DNA of 44,636 nt, taken from the NCBI GenBank assembly GCA_934630975.1, contig CAKTXH010000005.1:1-44636 (forward strand). The letters run 5' to 3'. Source of the DNA: an uncultured Clostridia bacterium. Its GTDB lineage: Bacteria; Bacillota; Clostridia; Christensenellales; Aristaeellaceae. The position numbers and the translations under genes were made by a program. Shown here piece by piece: positions 7,787 through 15,639 of the stretch. The notes under the pieces were generated by a model. It was not told the DNA's origin. It saw nothing but the letters and a program-made list of their open reading frames with translations, and ran no database searches. How positions within the stretch are numbered: position 1 is the first letter of the stretch; each line of letters begins with the position of its first letter.

Positions 7787-8203
7787 TTACGCGCCCGCCG
7801 CCATTGCGGCGGCCTGACGCGCGGCGTCCTCCACAAGCGCCTGCATGCTGACCCCGCGCGCGCCCGCCACGTGGGTGCCGCAGCGCTCGGTGGGCACGAG
7901 AATCCGGGTCGCGCGGCTGGAGCCGACGCTGGCGGCCATGTCCCCGGTGATCTCGCCCATCATGGAATCCTTGAGCACCAGCGCGATGGGCGCAATCAGG
8001 ATATCCGCGTTCTGCGCCGCCCAGCGCACGGCGTTTTCGCCGGTTGCGCCGCGCTGCGCCCCGGCCTTGAGCATGGCGGCGGTCGCCATCGCGTTGGTGC
8101 CCACGCAGAGCAGCTGCGCGCCCTGCGGCAGAAGCGGCAGGAGCGCGGAGATGATGGCGCGGCCAATGCCGCCGCCCTGCCCATCCAGAACGATAATGGT
8201 CAT
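7787..8203 (-). CDS. DUF3842 family protein
   Basis: 138 residues, ATG 8201-8203 with GGAGG about seven bases upstream. Matches the small DUF3842 family of Clostridia. An N-terminal Ile-Val-Leu-Asp-Gly-Gln-Gly-Gly-Gly-Ile-Gly resembles a Rossmann nucleotide-binding turn. It is followed by Gly-Thr-Asn-Ala-Met-Ala-Thr-Ala-Ala-Met, Gly-Glu-Asn-Ala-Val, an Ala-Pro-Ile-Ala-Leu-Val segment, and Pro-Thr-Glu-Arg-Cys-Gly-Thr-His. No biochemical role is established for the family that I know of. It lies 30 bp downstream of the SGNH-like gene and could be its second cistron. An 11-bp direct repeat (7759-7769 and 7779-7789) duplicates its last codons and stop signal just downstream. Confidence 0.85.
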   Translation of the reverse strand: MTIIVLDGQGGGIGRAIISALLPLLPQGAQLLCVGTNAMATAAMLKAGAQRGATGENAVRWAAQNADILIAPIALVLKDSMMGEITGDMAASVGSSRATRILVPTERCGTHVAGARGVSMQALVEDAARQAAAMAAGA

Positions 8204-8233
8204 GCAAAACCTCCGTATGGTTCAGTTTAATCG

Positions 8234-9274
8234 TCAGTTCAGGCGATAGGTTTCGGCAAAGTCGATCACGGCCTGCCGAATCCGCTCGCTGCCCGCCTCC
8301 ATGTCGTCGGCGGAGAGCACGCGGTTTTCGCCGTCCGCCATCGCGCGCATGAGCTTGTCGCTCACCGCGCCGCTGTGGTGGGAATAATCGAAGTATTGAT
8401 CCAGATCGGTGATCCAGTCGATGCGGGAAGAATAATCGTAAATTTCCACGTTGGGGTATTTCAGCAGCTTTTCGCAGAGCAGCCTGCGGGAGCGGAACTG
8501 CTGCTCCGAAAGGCCGCCGCGCGTCATCAGGTACCAATAGCCGACGGAATAGGGCGGCATGTAGATTTTAAACGTCGTCTCCGGGTGCGCCTCGATGGAG
8601 GGAATCAGGTGGCGCTCGACGTTCTCGGTGGAGCGCGCAAGGTTCGTATCGGCGGGAAGCATGTCGTTTTGGCGCACATCCGAAGGCATGGCGTCAAACA
8701 CGCTCTGACTGGAAAAGGTTACATCCGTCCATTGATACATGTCATCCCGTTTTGTATCCAGCGGTTTGCCGATGTTTTGAAGCATTTTCGGGATTTTGAC
8801 CAGCACAACGTCGCGGTTGAGCAGGTAATTCACGTCGTCGAGCGCATTGTCGTTCCACAGATAGTCGTAAATCTCCTCCATATCGTCCGGCTGGCCCATC
8901 ATGCTGTATGCATCCACCGCCAGAATGGCCAGCTTCAGCTCGTGCGTCTTGAATACGTGGGTGAGCTGCCAGCCCATCTGGGAAATGTGCGAACCGCGCA
9001 TGGGCAGCTTGACGGAGGTTACATCGAAGCATGCGTCAATCACCGAAGGATGGCTCATTTCGATCATGGAGGTGCCCAAAATCACCGCGTCGTAATCGTA
9101 GTTCCGGGCGATGCCGGGGTTGTTGTAGCTTTCCTGATCATACAGCGGGAGAACGGCCGATTCCCGATAGTGCTCGAACGGATCGACCGCAAAGACCGCC
9201 AGCGCGCACAACGCCAGCAGCGCGGCGCTGACGGACAGGGTAAAAACCGCCCAGCGTTTGGCATTAGACAACAT
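8234..9274 (-). CDS. Membrane-anchored SGNH-hydrolase-like protein
   Basis: 346 residues from ATG 9272-9274, chosen for the GGGAGGAA site at 9283-9290; an upstream in-frame ATG at 9307 has none. Residues about 7-30 form one uncleaved transmembrane helix (Phe-Thr-Leu-Ser-Val-Ser-Ala-Ala-Leu-Leu), after which the protein should face outward. The motif Val-Ile-Leu-Gly-Thr-Ser-Met-Ile-Glu near 63-71 is placed like the block I serine of SGNH/GDSL hydrolases, and Tyr-Phe-Asp-Tyr-Ser-His-His-Ser-Gly near 293-301 like the block V Asp-x-x-His. This layout resembles DltD-like and AlgX/PatB-like cell-envelope acyl-handling proteins. The substrate is unknown. Downstream lies DUF3842. Confidence 0.65.
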   Translation of the reverse strand: MLSNAKRWAVFTLSVSAALLALCALAVFAVDPFEHYRESAVLPLYDQESYNNPGIARNYDYDAVILGTSMIEMSHPSVIDACFDVTSVKLPMRGSHISQMGWQLTHVFKTHELKLAILAVDAYSMMGQPDDMEEIYDYLWNDNALDDVNYLLNRDVVLVKIPKMLQNIGKPLDTKRDDMYQWTDVTFSSQSVFDAMPSDVRQNDMLPADTNLARSTENVERHLIPSIEAHPETTFKIYMPPYSVGYWYLMTRGGLSEQQFRSRRLLCEKLLKYPNVEIYDYSSRIDWITDLDQYFDYSHHSGAVSDKLMRAMADGENRVLSADDMEAGSERIRQAVIDFAETYRLN

Positions 9275-9374
9275 GAATGGATTCCTCCCGCCCAGATCTT
9301 GCGCCATTTAGTTTACAGGCTTTGCGGCGGCCTGTCAAGCGGCGGAAAATTGGTCGAAAAAGCGCTTAAATTGA

Positions 9375-9403
9375 TTGAAAAGATGGAAACTCTGTGCTAT
9401 ACT
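9375..9403 (+). promoter_or_regulatory. Sigma-A promoter for the transglutaminase-like gene
   Basis: TTGAAA (9375-9380), 17-bp spacer, TATACT (9398-9403). Transcription would start about 80 bp before ATG 9489. It is divergent from the SGNH-like gene. Confidence 0.8.
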
Positions 9404-9488
9404 GAAGCGAATGAAGCATGTAACCGAAGCGCGGAGGCGGAAAGGCCGCCCGCGCGCGGAATCACGGGAAAGAAGGAGGATCATGCGA

Positions 9489-10301
9489 ATGAAACGCGGA
9501 TGGCGGCGCGCCGCGGCGCTCACCCTGTCGCTCACGCTGCTGGCCGGCACGGCGCTGGCGCTGTACGACGCGATCTGGCCGGAGCAGAGCGGCACGAACG
9601 TATTGACCTCCAAGAGCCTCGTGGTGGATGCGAGCAACGCGTCGCAGGGCTACATCATGGTGAGCGGCGGCACGAGCAAAAAACGGCTCAAGCTGCGCGT
9701 GACGCAGGGCAAATACAAGCTGACCTACGATTTGAACACGACGGGCGATTACGAAATCTTCCCGCTTCAGCTCGGCGACGGCAGCTATAAGGTGGAACTG
9801 TTTGAAAACGTCTCCGGCAAGAAGTATTCCGCCGAAGGCAAGGTGACGGTGAAGGTGGAGCTGGACGACCCGTATGCGCCGTTCCTCGGCCCGAACCAAT
9901 ACGTCAATTATACGCAGGATACCGAGGCCGTCAAGACCTCCTACGCGCTTTGCGAGGGCATGACGGACGAACAGGAGATTTTCGATACGGTTCGGAACTA
10001 TATCAAAACCAATTACCTCTATGATTACGTGAAGGCGGCGACGGTCACCAGCGGCACCCTGCCGGATATCGACGGCTGCTATGAAAGCAAAATGGGCATA
10101 TGCCAGGATCTGGCGGCGCTGGCGGCCTGCATGCTGCGCGTGCAGGGCATACCGACGCGGCTGATGGTCGGCTATGCCGGAAAGATGTACCACGCGTGGA
10201 ATATCGTACTCATCAATGGCGAAGAAGTGTTCTATGACCCGACGCTCGAACTGAGCGCCATCGAGAGCGGGCAGACCTATACCGTGGAGCGATATTATTG
10301 A
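9489..10301 (+). CDS. Secreted transglutaminase-like domain protein
   Basis: 270 residues. ATG 9489 is preferred over ATG 9483 because AAGGAGG (9473-9479) is nine bases from it and only three from the other. A signal peptide (Met-Lys-Arg-Gly-Trp-Arg-Arg, then a hydrophobic run to about residue 23, Ala-Leu-Ala) points to export. A beta-rich middle region (about 40-135) precedes the transglutaminase core: Cys in Met-Gly-Ile-Cys-Gln-Asp-Leu near residue 202, His in Tyr-His-Ala-Trp-Asn near 235, and Asp in Phe-Tyr-Asp-Pro-Thr near 250. These form the Cys-His-Asp triad of the bacterial core family, whose members act as proteases or peptide crosslinkers at the cell surface. It sits 68 bp upstream of the pilus-like operon and might be co-transcribed with it, but a functional link is not shown. 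Confidence 0.85.
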   Translation: MKRGWRRAAALTLSLTLLAGTALALYDAIWPEQSGTNVLTSKSLVVDASNASQGYIMVSGGTSKKRLKLRVTQGKYKLTYDLNTTGDYEIFPLQLGDGSYKVELFENVSGKKYSAEGKVTVKVELDDPYAPFLGPNQYVNYTQDTEAVKTSYALCEGMTDEQEIFDTVRNYIKTNYLYDYVKAATVTSGTLPDIDGCYESKMGICQDLAALAACMLRVQGIPTRLMVGYAGKMYHAWNIVLINGEEVFYDPTLELSAIESGQTYTVERYY

Positions 10302-10369
10302 GCGCGGCGGGCGCGAAGGCGCGCGCCTGCGGAATTTCGGAACGGGCTTGAGAGGAAAGGATGCACATC

Positions 10370-11419
10370 ATGGCAAGCAAGGATCACGGCTTGACGCCCA
10401 TTGAGCTGAGCAGCTTCTGCTCGGAAATCGCCCTGATGCTGGGGGCGGGTATGCCGCTTTACGCGGGCATGGAGGCGCTTGAAAAGACGTATGAAAACGA
10501 CGCGCATGCGGCGCTGTATCACAGCGTGAGCGAAACGCTGACGCAGACCGGTTCGCTGCGCGACGCGCTGGAAAGCACGCATGCGTTCCCGACCTATCTG
10601 GTGGAGATGTGCGGCATCGGCGAGCGCACGGGCCATCTGGAGGACGTGATGCAGGGCCTTTCCGTCTATTATGAGCGGGAGAGCCGCATCCGTCAGGCCG
10701 TCCGCAGCGCGGTGACGTACCCGCTGGTGCTTTCGGTGATGATGGTGCTGATTCTGCTGGTGCTGATTCTCAAGGTCATGCCGGTGTTCCGGCGCGTGCT
10801 GGGCAGCATGGGCGTGGCGATGACCGCTACCGGCAACCTGATGATGAACGTCGGCACGGTGATCGGCTGGGTGGTGCTGGCGCTGGTGCTCGTCTTTGCT
10901 TTGGCGGCGCTGGTGTGCGTGCTGCTGCTCAAAAGCAGCAGGCGCGACAGCGTGCTGGCCGCGCTGAAAAAGGCGTTCCCGTCGCTGCGGCGGCTGAGCA
11001 TGCGGCTGGCTTCCTCCCGCGCGGCCTCCGTGCTGGCGATGATGCTTTCCAGCGGCTTCCCGCTCGAACAGGCGCTTGAAATGGTGCCGCTGGTTCTGCC
11101 GGACGCGGAGGCGGCGGCTGAAATCGCCAAAATCCGCGAGAAGATGGGCGAGGGCGTTTCCTTCTCCGACGCGCTGACCGGCAGCAAGCTGTTTGACGAA
11201 ATCCATCGGCAGATGCTCCGCATGGGCATTGCCGCCGGGCGCGAGGATCAGGTGATGGGCAAGATCGCCGAGACCTACGAACAGCAGGTCGAAGAGGGCA
11301 TTTCCGGGCTGGTTTCCATCATCGAACCGACGATGGTTGCCGCGCTTTCCATCGTCATCGGCGCGGTGCTGCTCTCCGTGATGATGCCGATGGCCGGTAT
11401 CATTTCCAGTATCTTGTAA
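10370..11419 (+). CDS. pilC: Type IV pilus/type II secretion inner-membrane protein, PilC/GspF family
   Basis: 349 residues from ATG 10370, with AAAGG nine bases upstream; ATG 10361 (Met-His-Ile-Met) is an equally possible start. Two GspF domains are visible, each a cytoplasmic helical bundle followed by membrane helices. The first runs about 10-115 (Gly-Ala-Gly-Met-Pro-Leu, Gly-Glu-Arg-Thr-Gly), followed by membrane helices at about 120-145 and 160-190. The second runs from about 215 (Leu-Ser-Ser-Gly-Phe-Pro-Leu-Glu-Gln-Ala), with a final membrane helix at 320-345. The protein forms the platform on which assembly or retraction ATPases turn the pilus. It heads a pilus-like operon through pilT at 13227. 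Archaeal or T2SS origins are less likely given the neighbours. Confidence 0.9.
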   Translation: MASKDHGLTPIELSSFCSEIALMLGAGMPLYAGMEALEKTYENDAHAALYHSVSETLTQTGSLRDALESTHAFPTYLVEMCGIGERTGHLEDVMQGLSVYYERESRIRQAVRSAVTYPLVLSVMMVLILLVLILKVMPVFRRVLGSMGVAMTATGNLMMNVGTVIGWVVLALVLVFALAALVCVLLLKSSRRDSVLAALKKAFPSLRRLSMRLASSRAASVLAMMLSSGFPLEQALEMVPLVLPDAEAAAEIAKIREKMGEGVSFSDALTGSKLFDEIHRQMLRMGIAAGREDQVMGKIAETYEQQVEEGISGLVSIIEPTMVAALSIVIGAVLLSVMMPMAGIISSIL

Positions 11420-11428
11420 ATAAAACTC

Positions 11429-11512
11429 CGGCTGTCGCACAGCGACAGCCGTGATCGGGAAGTCCAGAAACCTCAGGTTTCTGGCGGGGATTGGGGCAGC
11501 GCCCCAACGTGA
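11429..11512. repeat. Hairpin plus dispersed intergenic repeat, copy B, inside the pilus operon
   Basis: First a perfect hairpin CGGCTGTCG/CGACAGCCG (11429-11451 region) without a T tail, then the repeat 11454-11512 with two perfect stems: CCAGAAACC/GGTTTCTGG (11464-11484) and TTGGGGC/GCCCCAA (11491-11507). The repeat part aligns with copy A at 1904-1960. Its place between pilC and the first pilin-like gene may reduce or process read-through. Confidence 0.65.
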
Positions 11513-11537
11513 AAACGGGCGAAAGGAGGGGCTTCGC

Positions 11538-11864
11538 GTGAAAACCAGAAAGCATAGCCTTGCGCGCGGCCTCGCGCTCACGCTTGCCGTGTTTGCCGCG
11601 CTCTTCTGCGGCGCGGTGGCGATGTTTCAGCGGATCAGCGCGTCCTCGGCGGATATGGAGGAACAACTGGTGCTCGACGCGGTGCGCGCCGCCGCGCTGA
11701 CCTGTTACGCCGTAGAGGGCGCTTATCCCTCGTCGCTGGAGGAACTGGAACGCGGTTACGGCCTGGCTTATAACAAGGACGCCTATATCGTCGTCTACGA
11801 CGCGTTTGCCTCCAACATCATGCCGGATATTCAGGTGCTCAGGAAAGGGGCGGAACAGCCGTGA
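11538..11864 (+). CDS. Pilin-like small membrane protein 1
   Basis: 108 residues from GTG 11538, with AAGGAGG (11523-11529) eight bases upstream. A short basic N-terminus (Lys-Thr-Arg-Lys-His-Ser-Leu-Ala-Arg) is followed by one membrane helix at about 11-32 and a small external domain. The domain includes Cys-Tyr-Ala-Val-Glu-Gly-Ala-Tyr-Pro-Ser-Ser-Leu-Glu-Glu-Leu, a pattern often seen in type IV pilins and pseudopilins just after the N-terminal helix. There is no classical Gly/Phe-Thr-Leu-Ile-Glu prepilin peptidase site, so processing may differ or be absent. The stop overlaps the next start (TGATG at 11862-11866), which ties its translation to the DUF4860 gene. Exact family not recognised. 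Confidence 0.75.
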   Translation: MKTRKHSLARGLALTLAVFAALFCGAVAMFQRISASSADMEEQLVLDAVRAAALTCYAVEGAYPSSLEELERGYGLAYNKDAYIVVYDAFASNIMPDIQVLRKGAEQP

Positions 11865-12337
11865 TGAAGACGAAAAGCCATAGCATTTCCGGCGCGTTCG
11901 TGTTCATGCTGCTGGGTATCTTCGCGGTGTTCTCCATGCTGCTGGTCGTGCTCGGTGCGCAGGCGTACCGCACGACGGTGGACGGCGCGGCGGCGCACAC
12001 GCAGAAACGCATCGTGACGGCGTTTGTGCGCAACGCGGTGCGCGCGCAGGACGAGCGTGGCGCAATTGCCGTGGAGGAGCACGACGGCCTGCCGGTGCTC
12101 GCGCTGACCAGCGAACTGGACGGCGAAAGCTATGTGCAGTATATCTACGGCTACAACGGCCAGCTCTGCGAGCTGTTCACCTCCGCCGAATACGGCTTCG
12201 CGCCGGAGGATGGCGAGGCGGTCTGCGCCGCGCAGACGTTCGAGCCGACGCTGGAAGGCGATCTGCTGACCGTCCGCGTGACGGACGAAAACGGCGGATT
12301 TTCCACTGTGTATATCGCGCGCCGGTGCGCGCAGTAA
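11864..12337 (+). CDS. DUF4860-type pilin-like protein
   Basis: 157 residues from ATG 11864 (a GTG at 11861 is in frame). The N-terminus is basic, with one membrane helix at about 12-35, and the rest is an extracytoplasmic domain with the pattern Gln-Ala-Tyr-Arg-Thr-Thr-Val-Asp directly after the helix and two cysteines (Gln-Leu-Cys-Glu and Ala-Val-Cys-Ala). This resembles DUF4860, a family found in Clostridia inside pilus-like operons; function unknown. It lies in an overlapping chain of four similar small one-helix proteins between the PilC-like and PilT-like genes, so a minor-pilin or pseudopilin role is inferred. No Gly-x4-Glu cleavage signature is visible. Confidence 0.75.
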   Translation: MKTKSHSISGAFVFMLLGIFAVFSMLLVVLGAQAYRTTVDGAAAHTQKRIVTAFVRNAVRAQDERGAIAVEEHDGLPVLALTSELDGESYVQYIYGYNGQLCELFTSAEYGFAPEDGEAVCAAQTFEPTLEGDLLTVRVTDENGGFSTVYIARRCAQ

Positions 12338-12347
12338 GGGGATGACG

Positions 12348-12752
12348 ATGGTGAAGCATAACCAGCTGAATACCCTGCTGATGGAAATTCTGATCGTGGT
12401 GCTGTTCTTTGCGCTCTGCTCCACGGTCATTCTGGATGTGTTCGTCGGCGCGCATAACCAGAGCGAACGCGCGGGCGCGCAGGCCGACGCGCTGACCGCG
12501 GCGCAAAGCCTCGCCGACAGGCTCTATGCGGCGGACGAACGGCAGGACGTGCTGCGCCGGAGCGGCTTCGTCGAGGATGAAAACGGCGCATGGCATTTGG
12601 ACTGCGGCACGTATGCCCTGCTGGTGACGCTCGGCGAGGAGGCTTATCCCGCCGGAACGCTGGAAACCGCGCAGGTGACGGCGATGGAGGCGGAACAGGC
12701 GCTTTTCACCCTGCCTTCCGCGCGCTATGTGCCCGGGGAGGTGGCTCCGTGA
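12348..12752 (+). CDS. Pilin-like small membrane protein 3
   Basis: 134 residues from ATG 12348, six bases after AAGGGG (12336-12341); ATG 12342 would sit on the ribosome binding site. The segment Asn-Thr-Leu-Leu-Met-Glu-Ile-Leu-Ile-Val-Val-Leu near residues 7-18 closely resembles the Phe-Thr-Leu-Ile-Glu-Leu-Leu-Val core of prepilins, but lacks the Gly before the cut and has the Glu one residue late. A membrane helix (about 8-30), a heptad-like Ala-rich segment (38-60) and a small domain with one Cys follow. The stop overlaps the next GTG start by three bases. A pseudopilin role is inferred from form and position. Confidence 0.75.
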   Translation: MVKHNQLNTLLMEILIVVLFFALCSTVILDVFVGAHNQSERAGAQADALTAAQSLADRLYAADERQDVLRRSGFVEDENGAWHLDCGTYALLVTLGEEAYPAGTLETAQVTAMEAEQALFTLPSARYVPGEVAP

Positions 12753-13225
12753 ATCAGAGAGAATATCGCATCGGGCCGGGTGCGGCCTCGCTGATGTTGC
12801 TGGTCGTGGTGCTGAGCATGAGCGTGCTGGGCATGCTCGCGCTGATGAGCGCCCGGTCGGATGAAAACCTCAGCCTGCGCAGCGAAGAGGTTGCGCGGCA
12901 GGTTGCCGAGCTGAACGTTTCGGCGGAACAGTCGCTGGCGCGGCTGGACGCGGCGCTGGCGCAGGCGGCACAGGCGGCGCAGAGCGACGGGGAATATCTG
13001 GCGCGGATCGAAGCCGCGCTGGATGAAAACATGACGCTCACGGATCGCACCGTTTCGTGGGAAGAGACGAACGACGAAGGCCGCACACTGGCCTGCGCGG
13101 TCGAGGTGCAGCCGCTCGGCGCGACCCCGCGCTATATCCGCACGGCGCACCGGCTGGTCATCGACGAAGGCGCGCTGGATACCGAGGAGCTGCTGTTCGA
13201 CGCCGGATATATAGGGGAGCTGTAA
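12749..13225 (+). CDS. Pilin-like small membrane protein 4
   Basis: 158 residues from GTG 12749, seven bases after GGGGAGG (12735-12741); overlaps the previous gene. One membrane helix at about 10-31 (Ala-Ser-Leu-Met-Leu-Leu-Val-Val-Val-Leu) is followed by a long amphipathic, Ala/Gln/Glu-rich segment (about 36-80) likely to be coiled coil, then a beta-rich end. The layout resembles PilX-like minor pilins. The plus frame is supported by the overlap chain and by pilT starting one base after its stop. No cysteines pair obviously. Family not recognised. Confidence 0.75.
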   Translation: MNQREYRIGPGAASLMLLVVVLSMSVLGMLALMSARSDENLSLRSEEVARQVAELNVSAEQSLARLDAALAQAAQAAQSDGEYLARIEAALDENMTLTDRTVSWEETNDEGRTLACAVEVQPLGATPRYIRTAHRLVIDEGALDTEELLFDAGYIGEL

Positions 13226-13226
13226 T

Positions 13227-14291
13227 ATGGAACTGACGCAAATCCTGCAAAAAGCGCTGGAAATCGGCGGATCGGATATCTTTCTGATTCCCGGTTCGCC
13301 CGCAACGGCCAAGGTCAAGGGCCATCTGGTGCAGCTGACCGAAAGCAAGCTTCTGCCTGCCGATACCGCCAGCATGATCAAAGAAGCCTACGATATGGCG
13401 GGCGAGCACAGCGACGAGCTGCTCCACCGCGACGGCGACGACGATTTTTCCTTCTCCTTTAACCGACAGGCGCGCTTCCGCTGCAACGCCTATAAGCAGC
13501 GCGGCACGCTGGCGGCGACCTGCCGCGTCGTGACCTTCGGCCTGCCGAACCCGGACGCGCTGCATATCCCGCCGATGGTGATCGACCTCGTTTCCTCCTG
13601 CCGAAACGGCATGGTGCTCGTCACAGGCCCGGCGGGCAGCGGCAAGAGCACGACGCTCGCCTGCATGGTGGACAGAATCAACACCAATCAGGACGTGCAC
13701 ATCATCACCATCGAAGACCCGATTGAATACCTGCACGCCCACAAGCGCGCACTGGTCAGCCAGCGCGAAATTCCAAACGACGCCTGCTCGTTTGCCCGCG
13801 CGCTGCGTGCGGCGATGCGCGAAGCGCCGGATGTGATTATGCTCGGCGAAATGCGCGATTACGAAACCATGCAGACCGCGCTGACGGCGGCGGAGACGGG
13901 CCACCTGCTGCTCTCCTCGCTGCACACGGTCGGCGCGGCCAAGACCATCGACCGCATTATTGATACTTTCCCGGCCAACCAGCAGCAGCAGGTCCGCGTT
14001 CAGCTTTCGATGGTGCTGCGGGCGGTCGTCAGCCAGCGGCTTGTGCCGACGGTGGACGGCGCGCAGGTGCCGGTGTTCGAGGTTATGACCATCAACCCCG
14101 CCATTCAGAACATGATCCGCGACGGCAAGACGTTCCAGATCGACAACGTGATTTACGGCGGCGCGGCTTCGCAGGCCATGCTCTCGATGGATAACGAACT
14201 GATTCGGCTGGCCAAAGAGGGCCGGATTACCAAAGAGGCGGCGCAGTTGTACGCCGTCAACCCGGATATGCTGCGCAAGCGGCTGATCTGA
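13227..14291 (+). CDS. pilT: PilT-type pilus retraction ATPase
   Basis: 354 residues. Hexameric cytoplasmic ATPase that powers pilus retraction (twitching, DNA uptake). Signature elements: N-terminal PAS-like domain to about 100, Walker A Gly-Pro-Ala-Gly-Ser-Gly-Lys-Ser-Thr at 134-142, Asp box Thr-Ile-Glu-Asp-Pro-Ile-Glu at 161-167, Walker B Val-Ile-Met-Leu-Gly-Glu-Met-Arg-Asp at 203-211, and His box Glu-Thr-Gly-His-Leu at 223-227. The usual AIRNLIRE motif near the end is only loosely kept (Ile-Gln-Asn-Met-Ile-Arg-Asp). No PilB-like extension ATPase, prepilin peptidase, PilM-N-O or secretin is in the window, so either these lie elsewhere or the single ATPase does both jobs. The stop codon overlaps an in-frame ATG of the downstream regulator gene. 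Confidence 0.92.
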   Translation: MELTQILQKALEIGGSDIFLIPGSPATAKVKGHLVQLTESKLLPADTASMIKEAYDMAGEHSDELLHRDGDDDFSFSFNRQARFRCNAYKQRGTLAATCRVVTFGLPNPDALHIPPMVIDLVSSCRNGMVLVTGPAGSGKSTTLACMVDRINTNQDVHIITIEDPIEYLHAHKRALVSQREIPNDACSFARALRAAMREAPDVIMLGEMRDYETMQTALTAAETGHLLLSSLHTVGAAKTIDRIIDTFPANQQQQVRVQLSMVLRAVVSQRLVPTVDGAQVPVFEVMTINPAIQNMIRDGKTFQIDNVIYGGAASQAMLSMDNELIRLAKEGRITKEAAQLYAVNPDMLRKRLI

Positions 14292-14308
14292 TGCAGAGGA
14301 GGACTACC

Positions 14309-15634
14309 ATGCGCGAAACCATCCGCATTCAGATGATGGGTGAATTTGTCATTTACCTCAATGAGCGGCAGGCCGACCACATGGTCAATAAATCCAGAAA
14401 AGGTCTGGCGCTGATCGAATACCTGATTGTGAACCGGGGGCAGCCGGTTTCCAACCAGCGGCTGCTTTCCACGTTCTGGAACGACGAGAACGTGACCAAC
14501 CCGGAAAACGCGCTCAAAACGCTGGTCAGCCGTGTGCGCACGATGCTCAGCCAGGTTGCCCCGAATCTGGGCAGCTGCATCGTCGCCGATCGGGGCGCGT
14601 ACCACTGGGAATGTCTGCCGGAGATGATCGTCGATCTGTATGAGCTGGAGGATATCTTCACCCGCCTGCCGAGCATGCGCGACGGCGAGCGCAAGCGCGA
14701 AGCCTATCGCCGGATGATGCTGCTCTACCGCGGTTCGCTGCTGCAAAAGAGCGAGCTGAACGAGTGGGTCTATCCCCGCGCGACGGCGCTGCACAACCAG
14801 TATGTTTCCGGCGTATACGGCTACCTTGAAATGCTCAAGCAGAGCGGAAAAGCCGAGGACGAGCAGGAGATCATCAGCGTCTGCCGCAGCGCGCTGGAGC
14901 ACGAGCCGTTTGACGACCGCATCCACATCGAGCTGATGCGCGCGCTGCTCAAAAACAACAACGCGACCGAGGCCAAGGCTCAGTTCGAAGAGGTGATGCA
15001 CCTGCATTACCACTACCTGAACGTGAAGCCGAGCCGCGAACTGATGGAGTTTTACAACGAAATCGTCGAAGCGAGCAAGAATATCGAGTTCAACCTCGAA
15101 TCCATCTGCCGTCAGTTGTATCAGAGCAGCCGGGAACAGGGCGCGTTCGTCTGCGATTTCCCGGTGTTCAAAGAGATTTTCAATTTGCAGATCCGCAACA
15201 TCGAGCGGCTGGATACGACGATGTTCCTCGCCGTGGTGATGGTTTCCAAAATCGACGGCGAACAGATGGAAAGCCTTAAGCAGGAGAACGTGATGCGCGG
15301 CCTGATGGAAATTCTGCGCATGAACCTGCGCAAGGGCGACGTGATCACGCATTTCTCCCCGACGATGGTTGCGATGCTGCTGCCGACGGTGGATTACAGC
15401 ACGGGCGACAGCGTGATGGAGCGCCTTAAGCAGAAATTCTACCAGGCGTACCCCAACTCCAGCGTGCTGTTCAGCTATCGCATTGCGCCGCTGACCGCCC
15501 GCGCCGCCGACGAAGCGCCGCAGAAGGCGCGGCGGGGCAAAACAACCCAAACGGCGCAGAAGGAAAAAGCGGCGAAAGCGCCGAAAACAAAGACGGTGAA
15601 AGCAAAACCCGAAAACAAAGAGAAAGGCGAGTGA
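14309..15634 (+). CDS. Winged-helix/BTAD (SARP-like) regulator with degenerate GGDEF-like C-terminus
   Basis: 441 residues from ATG 14309, after AGAGGAGGA (14295-14303); ATG 14291 overlapping the pilT stop is possible but leaves the ribosome binding site inside the gene. Residues about 1-95 are an OmpR/SARP-type winged helix (Met-Gly-Glu-Phe-Val-Ile-Tyr-Leu-Asn; Asn-Pro-Glu-Asn-Ala-Leu-Lys-Thr-Leu-Val-Ser-Arg-Val-Arg). Residues about 105-250 are a TPR-like bacterial transcriptional activation domain. Residues 300-410 look like a nucleotide cyclase fold in which the GGDEF line has decayed (Arg-Lys-Gly-Asp-Val-Ile-Thr-His-Phe-Ser-Pro-Thr-Met), so catalysis is unlikely. The last 35 residues are a Lys/Ala-rich tail. 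Likely regulator of, or sensor linked to, the pilus-like operon. Confidence 0.8.
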   Translation: MRETIRIQMMGEFVIYLNERQADHMVNKSRKGLALIEYLIVNRGQPVSNQRLLSTFWNDENVTNPENALKTLVSRVRTMLSQVAPNLGSCIVADRGAYHWECLPEMIVDLYELEDIFTRLPSMRDGERKREAYRRMMLLYRGSLLQKSELNEWVYPRATALHNQYVSGVYGYLEMLKQSGKAEDEQEIISVCRSALEHEPFDDRIHIELMRALLKNNNATEAKAQFEEVMHLHYHYLNVKPSRELMEFYNEIVEASKNIEFNLESICRQLYQSSREQGAFVCDFPVFKEIFNLQIRNIERLDTTMFLAVVMVSKIDGEQMESLKQENVMRGLMEILRMNLRKGDVITHFSPTMVAMLLPTVDYSTGDSVMERLKQKFYQAYPNSSVLFSYRIAPLTARAADEAPQKARRGKTTQTAQKEKAAKAPKTKTVKAKPENKEKGE

Positions 15635-15639
15635 TTGGC

